From Erysipelotrichaceae bacterium (lineage in GTDB: Bacteria > Bacillota_I > Bacilli_A > Erysipelotrichales > Erysipelotrichaceae), in assembly GCA_013334325.1 (NCBI GenBank), contig JAAXXT010000002.1, forward strand, positions 1 through 64,000: a stretch of DNA of 64,000 nt, given 5' to 3'. A program made the translations under genes and the position numbers. The number at the start of each line of letters is the position of its first letter. Position 1 is the stretch's first letter. The notes beneath the pieces were generated by a model. It was given only the letters and a program-made list of their open reading frames with translations, had not been told where the DNA came from and ran no database searches. Below, piece by piece: positions 30,675 through 39,805 of this stretch.

Positions 30675-31655
30675 CTATACTTCCTGTACGAATTCGACAC
30701 ACACTGCTTCAGGCGCGATAAAATCCTTGTTCAATAAGGTCAATTTACCAGTGACATGATCAATCGTAAAGACGACTGCATTATCACTGTCTTTATGAAC
30801 TACAACACAATATTTCCCATCAGGACTGAGATTAAAATCTCGAGGATGAACTCCTTCTGTCTTGATGTTTTGGATCATTTCTGCTTTTTTTCCAGTCTCA
30901 TCGAGTTTAAATACACTTATGGAATCATGACCTCGATTAGTGACATAAACGAATTTTCCTTTTTGATCGATCCTAATCGCAGCTCCACTCTTAATGTCTT
31001 GTTCATTGGCAGGTAACGTACTGATGACTTGAACTTGTCTTAAGCCAAAACCATCATGAGCCAAAATTAATAGTTCACTGCTAAGTTCTGCGAAGACATA
31101 GATGATAGGTTTCGTCGGATGAACGATCAAATGACGAGGTCCCTGTCCTTCTTTCGCAGAGAAAGTATATTTAGGATGAAGCATCAAATAAGGATCTAAA
31201 CTATACGCAACGACTCGATTAAGTCCAAGATCACAGACCAAGACCTCATCGAGTTGTTTAAAGTACTTGATGTAATGGGCATGAGATGATGGACCGTATT
31301 CGATTTTTTGGATCAAACGAATGCCTTTTTTAGGTGTATAGGCATAGGTGATGATGTTTCCTAAGTGATAGTTTGCCGATAAGACCAATTTCTTATCTTT
31401 GACATAGTCTACGAAACAAGGTGTAGAACCATCTTGAAGCACTTCATTGACAAAAACACCTGCTTCATAGCAAGCGATTCCACCTTGTTTATCTTTTTGA
31501 CTGACTGCGAATAAGCTATGATCTTGGATTGCGAAATACGTTGGATTCATTAAAGGAAATTTTAGAACCAGGTCACTAAGGATACCTTGGTTAAACGATG
31601 CGGTATATATGCCTTCACTATCGCGTTTGGTATACGTTCCAAAAATGATTTTCAT
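30675..31655 (-). CDS. lactonase family beta-propeller protein (6-phosphogluconolactonase-like)
   Basis: FGTYTKRDSEGIY; GQGPRHLIVHP; VTNRGHDSISVF; GVHPRDFNLSPDGKYCVV. Confidence 0.88.
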   Translation of the reverse strand: MKIIFGTYTKRDSEGIYTASFNQGILSDLVLKFPLMNPTYFAIQDHSLFAVSQKDKQGGIACYEAGVFVNEVLQDGSTPCFVDYVKDKKLVLSANYHLGNIITYAYTPKKGIRLIQKIEYGPSSHAHYIKYFKQLDEVLVCDLGLNRVVAYSLDPYLMLHPKYTFSAKEGQGPRHLIVHPTKPIIYVFAELSSELLILAHDGFGLRQVQVISTLPANEQDIKSGAAIRIDQKGKFVYVTNRGHDSISVFKLDETGKKAEMIQNIKTEGVHPRDFNLSPDGKYCVVVHKDSDNAVVFTIDHVTGKLTLLNKDFIAPEAVCVEFVQEV

Positions 31656-31685
31656 GAGATCTCCTGTGTAACTCTATTATAGCAA

Positions 31686-31710
31686 AGAAAAAGCGGGAAT
31701 TACCCCGCTT
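31686..31710 (-). terminator. intrinsic terminator after ppdK
   Basis: AAGCGGGG-TAAT-TCCCGCTT followed by TTTTCTTT. Confidence 0.75.
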
Positions 31711-34346
31711 TAAACTTTAGCTCTTTTTGTTTTAATGGCAGCGTGTGCAGCAGCAAGACGTGCTATTGGAACTCTGAAAGGTGAGCAAGACACATAGGAT
31801 AATCCCACTCTATGACAGAATTCAACTGAACTTGGATCTCCTCCATGTTCACCACAGATGCCTAACTTGATGTCAGGACGAGTCTGTTTACCTAATCTAC
31901 AAGCCATTTCAACCAATTTACCGACGCCGTTTTGATCCAAACGGGCAAATGGATCCTGTTCAAAGATTTTCTTATCATAGTAATGATTCAAGAAAGCTCC
32001 TGCATCATCTCTAGAGAAACCGAAAGTCATTTGAGTCAAGTCATTGGTCCCAAAGGAGAAGAATTCAGCTTCGGTGGCGATTTCATCAGCCAATAAAGCA
32101 GCTCTTGGGATCTCGATCATGGTTCCTACCATGTATTCTAACTTCATGCCGCTCTTAGCGATGATTTCATCAGCGATGCGGACAACGATGTCTTTAACAT
32201 ATTTGAGTTCTTTGATTTCGCCTACTAACGGAATCATGATCTCAGGTTTGATATGCCATTCAGGATGTTTCTTAGAAACATTTAGGGCAGCTTCTATAAC
32301 GGCTTGGGTCTGCATTTCAGCGATTTCAGGATAAGAAACAGCTAAACGACAGCCTCTATGACCCATCATAGGATTGAATTCATGAAGCGAAGAAATGATG
32401 TTTTTAAGTTCAGAGACTTCTAATTTCATTTCTTTAGCTAAGTTGACGATATCGTTTTCTTCTGTAGGCAAGAATTCATGAAGTGGTGGATCCAAATAAC
32501 GGATCGTTACTGGTCTAAATTCCATGGCTTCATAGATGCCTTCGAAGTCAGTTCTTTGCATAGGCAAGAGTTTACCTAAAGCTTTTCTGCGTTGTTCTTC
32601 TGTCTTAGAGACGATCATTTCACGCATGGCTTTGATTCTGTCGCCTTCAAAGAACATATGTTCAGTACGAACCAAACCGATACCTTCAGCCCCAAAGATG
32701 ACCGCTTGAGCAGCGTCTTTAGGTGTATCTGCGTTGGTTCTTACTTTTAAGGTACGGACTTCATCAGCCCATCCCATCAAGGTTCTAAAATCACCTGTAA
32801 TTGAAGCAGGCATCGTCTTAACGGCTTGACCATAGATCTTACCAGTTGAGCCATCTAGAGAAAGCGCATCGCCTTCATTAAAGGTTCTATTGCCTAATAC
32901 AAAGGATTTAGGTCCTGTAAATTTAATATCTCCACAACCTGATACACAGCAAGTACCCATACCACGAGCAACTACAGCCGCATGAGATGTCATACCGCCA
33001 CGAGCCGTTAAGATACCTTGTGATACATGCATACCTTCAATATCTTCAGGAGAGGTCTCTAAACGAACTAAGACAACTTTTTCTCCACGATTGGTCCATT
33101 CTACAGCATCCGCAGCAGTGAATACGATCTTACCACTTGCAGCACCAGGTGATGCAGGAAGCGCAGAACCTACGACTTCAGCAGCTTTTAAAGCAGCTGG
33201 TTCAAACTGAGGATGAAGCAAAGCATCTAATTGTTTAGGATCAACTTGAAGAATAGCATCATCTTTAGAGATCATGCCTTCTGCGACCAAATCAACAGCG
33301 ATCTTCAAAGCAGCAGCTGCAGTACGTTTACCATTACGGGTCTGTAGCATAAACAACTTGCCGTTTTCGATCGTAAATTCCATATCTTGCATGTCTTTAT
33401 AATGCGCTTCTAAACGATCACAGATCGTAACGAATTCATCATAGACATGAGGCATAACCTGTTGAAGCTTATCGATGGTCATAGGTGTACGGATACCCGC
33501 AACAACGTCTTCCCCTTGAGCATTCATCAAGAATTCCCCAAAGAGTTTCTTTTCGCCAGTAGCCGCGTTACGTGTAAAGGCAACGCCTGTTCCTGATGTA
33601 TCGCCCATATTTCCAAATACCATGGATTGAACGCTTACAGCAGTTCCCCATGAATGTGGGATTTCATTTAAACGACGATAATAGACTGCACGTGGATTAT
33701 TCCAAGATCTAAAGACAGCTTTTACGGATTCAATCAATTGAACGCGTGGATCTTGAGGGAAATCTACACCTTTGTTTGCTTTATAGTAAGCCTTATAGCG
33801 AACGATCATTTCTTTAAGATCTTCAGCTGTAAATTCAGTATCTAACTTAATGTGCTTTTCTTCTTTCATCTCATCGATGATTCCTTCAAAGTTCTTCTTG
33901 GAGAGTTCCATGACGACATCTGAGAACATCTGAATGAAACGACGGTATGAATCATAAGCAAAACGAGGATTTTGAGTCAATGAGGCAAAACCTTCAACGA
34001 CTTCATCATTTAAGCCTAAATTCAAGATGGTATCCATCATCCCCGGCATTGAAGCACGGGAACCTGAACGAACAGATACCAAAAGCGGATTGGTCTTAGA
34101 ACCGAATTCTTTTCCGGTCGTCTTTTCCAATTTCGCCAAATAATCAAAAATTTCTTTCTGGATCTCCGGATGGATGCTTTCGTTATCGTCATAATAACGA
34201 GTACAAGCTTCCGTAGTGACAGTGAAACCTTGAGGGACAGGCATCCCTAACTTGGTCATTTCTGCCAAATTAGCGCCTTTTCCACCCAATAGGTTCTTCA
34301 TTTTACCGTCAGCTTCAGAGAACAGATACACATATTTAGTGGTCAT
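31710..34346 (-). CDS. ppdK: pyruvate, phosphate dikinase
   Basis: KYVYLFSEADGKMKNLLGGKGANLAEM; GGMTSHAAVVARGMG. Confidence 0.98.
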   Translation of the reverse strand: MTTKYVYLFSEADGKMKNLLGGKGANLAEMTKLGMPVPQGFTVTTEACTRYYDDNESIHPEIQKEIFDYLAKLEKTTGKEFGSKTNPLLVSVRSGSRASMPGMMDTILNLGLNDEVVEGFASLTQNPRFAYDSYRRFIQMFSDVVMELSKKNFEGIIDEMKEEKHIKLDTEFTAEDLKEMIVRYKAYYKANKGVDFPQDPRVQLIESVKAVFRSWNNPRAVYYRRLNEIPHSWGTAVSVQSMVFGNMGDTSGTGVAFTRNAATGEKKLFGEFLMNAQGEDVVAGIRTPMTIDKLQQVMPHVYDEFVTICDRLEAHYKDMQDMEFTIENGKLFMLQTRNGKRTAAAALKIAVDLVAEGMISKDDAILQVDPKQLDALLHPQFEPAALKAAEVVGSALPASPGAASGKIVFTAADAVEWTNRGEKVVLVRLETSPEDIEGMHVSQGILTARGGMTSHAAVVARGMGTCCVSGCGDIKFTGPKSFVLGNRTFNEGDALSLDGSTGKIYGQAVKTMPASITGDFRTLMGWADEVRTLKVRTNADTPKDAAQAVIFGAEGIGLVRTEHMFFEGDRIKAMREMIVSKTEEQRRKALGKLLPMQRTDFEGIYEAMEFRPVTIRYLDPPLHEFLPTEENDIVNLAKEMKLEVSELKNIISSLHEFNPMMGHRGCRLAVSYPEIAEMQTQAVIEAALNVSKKHPEWHIKPEIMIPLVGEIKELKYVKDIVVRIADEIIAKSGMKLEYMVGTMIEIPRAALLADEIATEAEFFSFGTNDLTQMTFGFSRDDAGAFLNHYYDKKIFEQDPFARLDQNGVGKLVEMACRLGKQTRPDIKLGICGEHGGDPSSVEFCHRVGLSYVSCSPFRVPIARLAAAHAAIKTKRAKV

Positions 34347-34413
34347 GTTTCCTCCTATGGCACTTAGCCAAATAACATGTTAATTATACAAGATAAGTCG
34401 TTGATTTTCTACT

Positions 34414-36999
34414 CTACTTACTCAAGTTGTTTAACTGAGTACTTACCAACTCAAATTGGCGCTTATATTCATCGAGTTTCTTCTTTTCTTCTTCGACTTT
34501 AGCGGCTGGTGCAGCTGAGGTAAAGCGAGGATTACTCAACATTCCCTCTCCTCTTGAGATCTCAGAAGCCAGTTTTTCTTTTTCTTTCGATAAACGGATC
34601 TTTTCAGCTTCAACATCGACCAATTGGGTCAAAGAGATCGATAAGGTCCCATTAAGAATGGATCGAGTCATAAACTCACCAGATAGCTTATCAACGACAG
34701 TCGTTTTGACCATCTTAAGTAAAGATTCTTTTTGAACATCACTTAGGTTCACTGAACATTCGATATCTAAAGGCAAGGCAGGTTTTACATTATATTCAGT
34801 TCTGATTAAGCGGATCTGAGAAATGATTGAAATCAATTGACCCATCTGATTTAAAACTTCTGAATCATGAAGTCCATACGCAACAGGCCAGGATGAAACA
34901 CATAAGGCACCTTCTGCGAAACTTGAATAGATCTTCTCAGTCACAAAAGGCATTGTAGGATGATTCAGTTTCAAGATCCCAATCAAAACAGAGATCAAAG
35001 TATTACGGCTCGCTTTGACGATCTCAGGATCACTTGAATTCAGATTGGATTTACTCAATTCTATGTACCATGAACAATAATCATCCCAAACAAATTCATA
35101 TAAGAAGCTTCCCGCTAAAGCGAAGTCATATTTCTCATTCGCTGCGGTTACTTTCTCAAGTGTCGCATCAAAGCGTTCTAAGATCCAACGATCAGAAGCA
35201 GATAACTTTAGTTTTTTAAGATCTTCTTGGATAAAGCCTTCAGGAAGATTCATCTCAACGAAACGCGATGCATTCCATAGTTTATTGATGTAGTTCCACG
35301 CAGCTTCTACTTTTTCTTGAGAATAACGTAGATCTAGTCCAGGTGCTGAATTGGTGGTCAAGAAGAATCGTAAGGCATCTGCCCCATATTCATCGATGAC
35401 TTCCATTGGATCGATTCCATTTCCTAAAGACTTACTCATCTTACGTCCATCTTCAGCTCTGATCAAACCATGGATCAAGGCATCTTTAAAAGGAACACTC
35501 TTAGTGAAATAACGCGCTTGAAAGATCATACGAGCAGCCCAGAAGAAGATGATGTCATAACCTGTAACCAAGACATCGGTAGGATAATAACGCTCTAGAT
35601 CAGCTGTCTTTTCAGGCCATCCTAAGGTACTAAAAGGCCATAAAGCACTGGAGAACCAGGTATCTAAGACATCTTCGTCTTGGGTCCAATTTTCGATGTC
35701 TTTTGGTGCTTCTAATCCAACATATACTTCTTTGGTTGTGTTATGAAACCATACTGGTATACGATGTCCCCACCATAATTGGCGAGAAATACACCAATCT
35801 TCGATATTGGTCATCCATTGAGTAAAAATATTCTCAAAACGATCAGGAATGAAAGTAACCTTATCTGAGCTATTTTGCGCATCAATGGCCGCTTGAGCCA
35901 AAGGTTTCATCTTAACGAACCATTGTTTAGATAGATATGGTTCTACAATGACATCCGTTCTTTCAGAGTGCCCTACTTGATGAATATGTTTCTCAACTTT
36001 AACGGTATTACCTTCTTCGGTAATACGCTTTGTGAGTTGTTTGCGACATTCAAAACGATCAAGCCCATTAAAGATGCCTGCTTTCTCATTCATGGTCCCA
36101 TCAGGATTCATACAGATGACTTTAGGTAAGTCATATTTTTCTGATAAGGCAAAGTCATTAGGGTCATGGGCAGGCGTACACTTCATCGCTCCCGTCCCAA
36201 ATTCACGATCGATGTAGTCATCCATGATGATCGGTAAGACCTCATGATTGGCTGGGTTGATGACGTGGAGACCTTTTAAATGGGTATACTTAGGATCTTC
36301 TGGATGAACGACGACACAGACATCCCCAAACATGGTTTCTGGTCTTGTGGTAGAAACAGCGATCTTTTCACCTGTCTCAACGACGGTATAACTGAACGTA
36401 TAGAAACTTCCTTCAACTTCTTTATGAATAACTTCGATGTTGGATAAGGCTGTTTTCGCTAATGGATCCCAATTGATGATACGTTCACCTTGATAGATGA
36501 GACCTTCATTGTAGAGATCGACGAAGACCTTATTGACAGCTTTATTTAGACCTTCATCTAAAGTAAAACGTTCTCTTGTATAATCTAAAGAAAGACCCAT
36601 TTTAGCCCACTGTTGACGAATATGTCCTGCGTATTCTTCTTTCCAAGCCCATGCTTGTTCTAGGAATTTTTCTCTTCCCAGTTCATAGCGATTGGTGCCT
36701 TGAGTTTTTAATCGAGCATCAACTTTAGCTTGGGTGGCGATACCCGCATGATCCATTCCAGGTAACCAAAGCATATCAAAACCCTGCATGCGTTTAAAAC
36801 GCGCAATGATGTCTTGAAGCGAGGTATCCCACGCATGACCTAAATGAAGTTTACCTGTGACATTAGGTGGAGGAATAACGATCGTAAATGGTTTCTTGCT
36901 TAGATCTCCTGCAGTAAAGTATCCTTTGTCAACCCAAGATTGATATTGATTGGATTCAACGCTCTTATGGTCGTATTTTGGTTCTAATGGTGTTTTCAT
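34414..36999 (-). CDS. valS: valyl-tRNA synthetase
   Basis: PPPNVTGKLHLGHAWD; KMSKSLGNGIDP; C-terminal coiled coil; SD AAAGGAGC upstream of ATG. Confidence 0.97.
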   Translation of the reverse strand: MKTPLEPKYDHKSVESNQYQSWVDKGYFTAGDLSKKPFTIVIPPPNVTGKLHLGHAWDTSLQDIIARFKRMQGFDMLWLPGMDHAGIATQAKVDARLKTQGTNRYELGREKFLEQAWAWKEEYAGHIRQQWAKMGLSLDYTRERFTLDEGLNKAVNKVFVDLYNEGLIYQGERIINWDPLAKTALSNIEVIHKEVEGSFYTFSYTVVETGEKIAVSTTRPETMFGDVCVVVHPEDPKYTHLKGLHVINPANHEVLPIIMDDYIDREFGTGAMKCTPAHDPNDFALSEKYDLPKVICMNPDGTMNEKAGIFNGLDRFECRKQLTKRITEEGNTVKVEKHIHQVGHSERTDVIVEPYLSKQWFVKMKPLAQAAIDAQNSSDKVTFIPDRFENIFTQWMTNIEDWCISRQLWWGHRIPVWFHNTTKEVYVGLEAPKDIENWTQDEDVLDTWFSSALWPFSTLGWPEKTADLERYYPTDVLVTGYDIIFFWAARMIFQARYFTKSVPFKDALIHGLIRAEDGRKMSKSLGNGIDPMEVIDEYGADALRFFLTTNSAPGLDLRYSQEKVEAAWNYINKLWNASRFVEMNLPEGFIQEDLKKLKLSASDRWILERFDATLEKVTAANEKYDFALAGSFLYEFVWDDYCSWYIELSKSNLNSSDPEIVKASRNTLISVLIGILKLNHPTMPFVTEKIYSSFAEGALCVSSWPVAYGLHDSEVLNQMGQLISIISQIRLIRTEYNVKPALPLDIECSVNLSDVQKESLLKMVKTTVVDKLSGEFMTRSILNGTLSISLTQLVDVEAEKIRLSKEKEKLASEISRGEGMLSNPRFTSAAPAAKVEEEKKKLDEYKRQFELVSTQLNNLSK

Positions 37000-37579
37000 A
37001 ATGCTCCTTTGAGTATCTTTCTTCGACGATCTTATCGTCGAGATTGATGGCGTAGAAATGATAATCTGATCTATGACCTAATTCAGGTTCATATTTGCGT
37101 TTTCTATACGTTCCTTCTTTGATGAAACCTGCTTTTTCTATGACTCTACCGGAACCTATGTTTTCAGCGTTATGTTGGATCTCTATTCTAGAGAACCCAC
37201 AATGATGAAACATAACAGAGATCAAGATCTGAACAGCTTCAGAAACAATGCCTCTATTCCAATAGCGTTTATTGATGATGTAGCCGATCTCACCCACATC
37301 TCCAAAGCGTACGGTATGGACATCTACTGTCCCAATCATCTTCATCTCAGGTTTGATCACCACACAATATGCTTCAGGGATTCCTCTATCTACTCGTGTA
37401 AGAAAGAAATCTTCAATTGATTTCTTACTGGATTCAGGGCCACTGTGTCTAGGAAACCAGACAAACTGTAGGTTTTCTGCATCTCCCGCATACTCAAACA
37501 TGTCTTTCGCGTCTTCAACTTGAATGGGTCGTAGAATGAATTGATCCGTTTCGATCGTTGGTAATCTTAGATTTAGCAT
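36965..37579 (-). CDS. GNAT family (RimJ/RimL-like) N-acetyltransferase
   Basis: TDQFILRPIQVEDAKDMFEYAGD; GEIGYIINKRYWNRGIVSEAVQILI; NIGSGRVIEKAGF; overlaps valS start by 35 bp. Confidence 0.9.
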   Translation of the reverse strand: MLNLRLPTIETDQFILRPIQVEDAKDMFEYAGDAENLQFVWFPRHSGPESSKKSIEDFFLTRVDRGIPEAYCVVIKPEMKMIGTVDVHTVRFGDVGEIGYIINKRYWNRGIVSEAVQILISVMFHHCGFSRIEIQHNAENIGSGRVIEKAGFIKEGTYRKRKYEPELGHRSDYHFYAINLDDKIVEERYSKEHYENTIRTKIRP

Positions 37580-37596
37580 ATTTCCTCCTTGAAATA

Positions 37597-37805
37597 AAAA
37601 AACGTCACTGAAGGACGTTTAACGTGGTACCACCTTGTTTTCACTGCTGTGCTCATTGGACGATAACGGGTTCACCGGATTTTCTTACTAAGATTTCAGA
37701 AAATCAACTCTCGAAGGACTTATACGTTCATCTTGGTTTTGTCTCATCTTCCCAAAACTTTCTGAATGGCCAATGAACGCTTTGACTTCGGTCTAAGTCG
37801 TTAGA
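37597..37805 (-). ncRNA. T-box leader of GNAT-valS operon (Val)
   Basis: AAGGTGGTACCACGTT T-box; terminator AAACGTCCTTCAGTGACGTTTTTTT; GTA candidate specifier in GAACGTATAAGT at the base of Stem I. Confidence 0.88.
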
Positions 37806-37808
37806 AAC

Positions 37809-37837
37809 ATTATAGACAATGATGCTTAACTAGTCAA
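37809..37837 (-). promoter_or_regulatory. promoter of valS T-box transcript
   Basis: TTGACT-17 nt-TATAAT on minus strand. Confidence 0.85.
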
Positions 37838-37849
37838 TCTATGGTTTAC

Positions 37850-38290
37850 TTAATCATGAAGATCTTTAAGCGCTTCAAGAGTATAGTCAAGATCATCTTT
37901 TTCTTTGATCGATTCACTAGCCTTTAGTGCTTTGAGTTTATACTGATTCATCGATTTATAATCTTTTAAGGTCAAATAAGATCGTGCAAGTGCTTCATAC
38001 GCAAAGGCAAGATCCCAATCGCCTATATGATTTTCTAAACATAGGTCCAAACAGCGTTGAGCGTGTCTCAAAGCAGCTTCTCCATATCCCAAAACTGCAT
38101 TGACTCGTGAGATCTGCCACTCTCCTCGAGAGATTTCTAGTGCGGTTCCACAAAGACTCCAGTGATAACACGAGCTATGAGCTAAATGAAGCATCTTGAA
38201 ATTGTCTTCGATGCTTCTATTTTTCTTATCCATCAAGGTCCATGTTTCATTGAAACAATATACTGCGATTTGTCTATTTGTCTTTTCCAT
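37850..38290 (-). CDS. TPR-like hypothetical protein
   Basis: 146 aa, helical repeats (AALRHAQRCLDLCLE; AYEALARSYLTLKDYKSMNQYK). Confidence 0.6.
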   Translation of the reverse strand: MEKTNRQIAVYCFNETWTLMDKKNRSIEDNFKMLHLAHSSCYHWSLCGTALEISRGEWQISRVNAVLGYGEAALRHAQRCLDLCLENHIGDWDLAFAYEALARSYLTLKDYKSMNQYKLKALKASESIKEKDDLDYTLEALKDLHD

Positions 38291-38364
38291 AGGTCACCTA
38301 TATAAATATTATAAATGAAGACTCTTAAAACACTTATTTTGACGCATCAAAAAAGAGTTACGAA

Positions 38365-39000
38365 TCACTCTTCATGAAGATTATCAGTTGAGTATTCACA
38401 ACCGCAATACTCTTGACGATATATTCCTAATCCTTTTGAGACATTGACACTAAAGTCGATGCCTTTTTCTTTTTTGAAATTTGAGTAGAAATAATGAACT
38501 TCAGGATACCCTGTCGCTAATTTGCGTGCGATCCCATTGATCTTATCAGCGCTTTTCTGTCTGGAGATCGTCATTACAGTCGTCACATAATCAAATTTAT
38601 GAACTGAAGCATATTTGAGTGCTTCAGTGATTCTAAGCGCATAACACATCCCACAACGTTGAGCCCCTTCTCTGTCTTCAGATCTTTTAACGAGATAGGT
38701 CTTATGATAAGTCTCATAATCATAGGGTTCTTCGATGATGGTGATATTGGTTTTATGATTCTCATTGAATAGATCGACATATTTATGGAGTTCTCCTAAA
38801 CGATGATCATATTCTGATTGAGGATAGATGTTGGAATTGTTGTAGTAAAGCGTAATGTCAAATACTGAATAGAGATACTCTAAGGGCCAACTGTTACATA
38901 CTGCACAACATGAATGCATTAAAAGACTGGGTTTATTCTTCAGTTGTTTTAGTTCTTTAAGTTTTTCAATTTCCCACTGATGATCTGTTTTTTTGTTCAT
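38365..39000 (-). CDS. queH: epoxyqueuosine reductase QueH
   Basis: LMHSCCAVCNSWPLEYL, RCGMCYALRI, EYCGCEYS; start taken at ATG 39000 (MNKKTDHQW); the ORF-track TTG start at 39018 is in inserted sequence. Confidence 0.88.
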   Translation of the reverse strand: MNKKTDHQWEIEKLKELKQLKNKPSLLMHSCCAVCNSWPLEYLYSVFDITLYYNNSNIYPQSEYDHRLGELHKYVDLFNENHKTNITIIEEPYDYETYHKTYLVKRSEDREGAQRCGMCYALRITEALKYASVHKFDYVTTVMTISRQKSADKINGIARKLATGYPEVHYFYSNFKKEKGIDFSVNVSKGLGIYRQEYCGCEYSTDNLHEE

Positions 39001-39001
39001 T
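38978..39001. repeat. direct repeat copy A (24 bp)
   Basis: TGATGATCTGTTTTTTTGTTCATT, identical to 39782-39805. Confidence 0.97.
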
Positions 39002-39227
39002 TGATTTATAAACTTCAAAGAAGAAGTGTTTATAATTTATATTGTACTTCTAATTGATAAACTTGATATAAGAAGTTTGTGCCAAGATAAAATACTCTCC
39101 AAAATGAATACTATGTTTATGTATAAATGAATGTTGTTGATCAATATATAGTATAAATCTATTTAACTTTTTGAAAGGAAGGTTTATTTACCTACTCTAT
39201 TCATCGGTACAATAATCACCTATAAGA

Positions 39228-39731
39228 TTAAGGGTTTAGTAGTAAAGGTAATCGATTGGCGAATTCTGAATTTTGTAAACCACGTTTATCAAGATAAACT
39301 ACTTGATTTACATCATCATACAAGGCTATGAATTCAAGATTTGACCCAATATATAAATATATATAAGAATTTGGATCAATAAGATTTTCACATTTAATAA
39401 AATCATTATTGCTTTCCAAATCAATCGACTTTTTTATACTGCAAGATATATTATCAACTTTTACTTCTATATCGAATAAAGTTTCTCTTCTAATAATTGC
39501 GTTAAAACGAATTGATGTATCGGTATATGTCGTCATATTACCATCCATTCGAATCCTAACAGCAGTCTGTGTAAAATCAAGAGTTCTTTTATTGTTGTAG
39601 AAGTTAAAGTAAACAAATGCAATTAATAGTATTACCCCAACTATGCTTAGAAAGATATAAACTTTAGAAATACGTAATTTTTTCAAGGTTATCCCACCCT
39701 TTCCATAACAATATATCAAAATTATTCTCAC
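39228..39731 (-). CDS. hypothetical single-TM protein carried in AT-rich segment
   Basis: up to 167 aa; one N-terminal TM (VYIFLSIVGVILLIAFVYF), extracytoplasmic remainder; start may be TTG at 39686 (KKLRISK) after GGGTGGGAT. Confidence 0.6.
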   Translation of the reverse strand: MRIILIYCYGKGGITLKKLRISKVYIFLSIVGVILLIAFVYFNFYNNKRTLDFTQTAVRIRMDGNMTTYTDTSIRFNAIIRRETLFDIEVKVDNISCSIKKSIDLESNNDFIKCENLIDPNSYIYLYIGSNLEFIALYDDVNQVVYLDKRGLQNSEFANRLPLLLNP

Positions 39732-39781
39732 TAATCATAACATTACTAAAATAAATCCAAATAGAACATTCCAAATATCAT

Positions 39782-39805
39782 TGATGATCTGTTTTTTTGT
39801 TCATT
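39782..39805. repeat. direct repeat copy B (24 bp)
   Basis: identical to 38978-39001; overlaps queA stop; minus-strand reading gives vestigial MNKKTDHQ*. Confidence 0.97.

Noticed and set aside
20636-37837. The three T-boxes as dispersed repeats
   Set aside because: Similarity is limited to the conserved T-box/terminator core expected of this riboswitch class.
39002-39781. Terminal inverted repeats of an IS element at the ends of the queA-queH insert
   Set aside because: Ends share only TGAT-like bases (TGATATTTGG versus TGATTTATAA on the opposite strand); no transposase ORF. Not enough to call a mobile element family.
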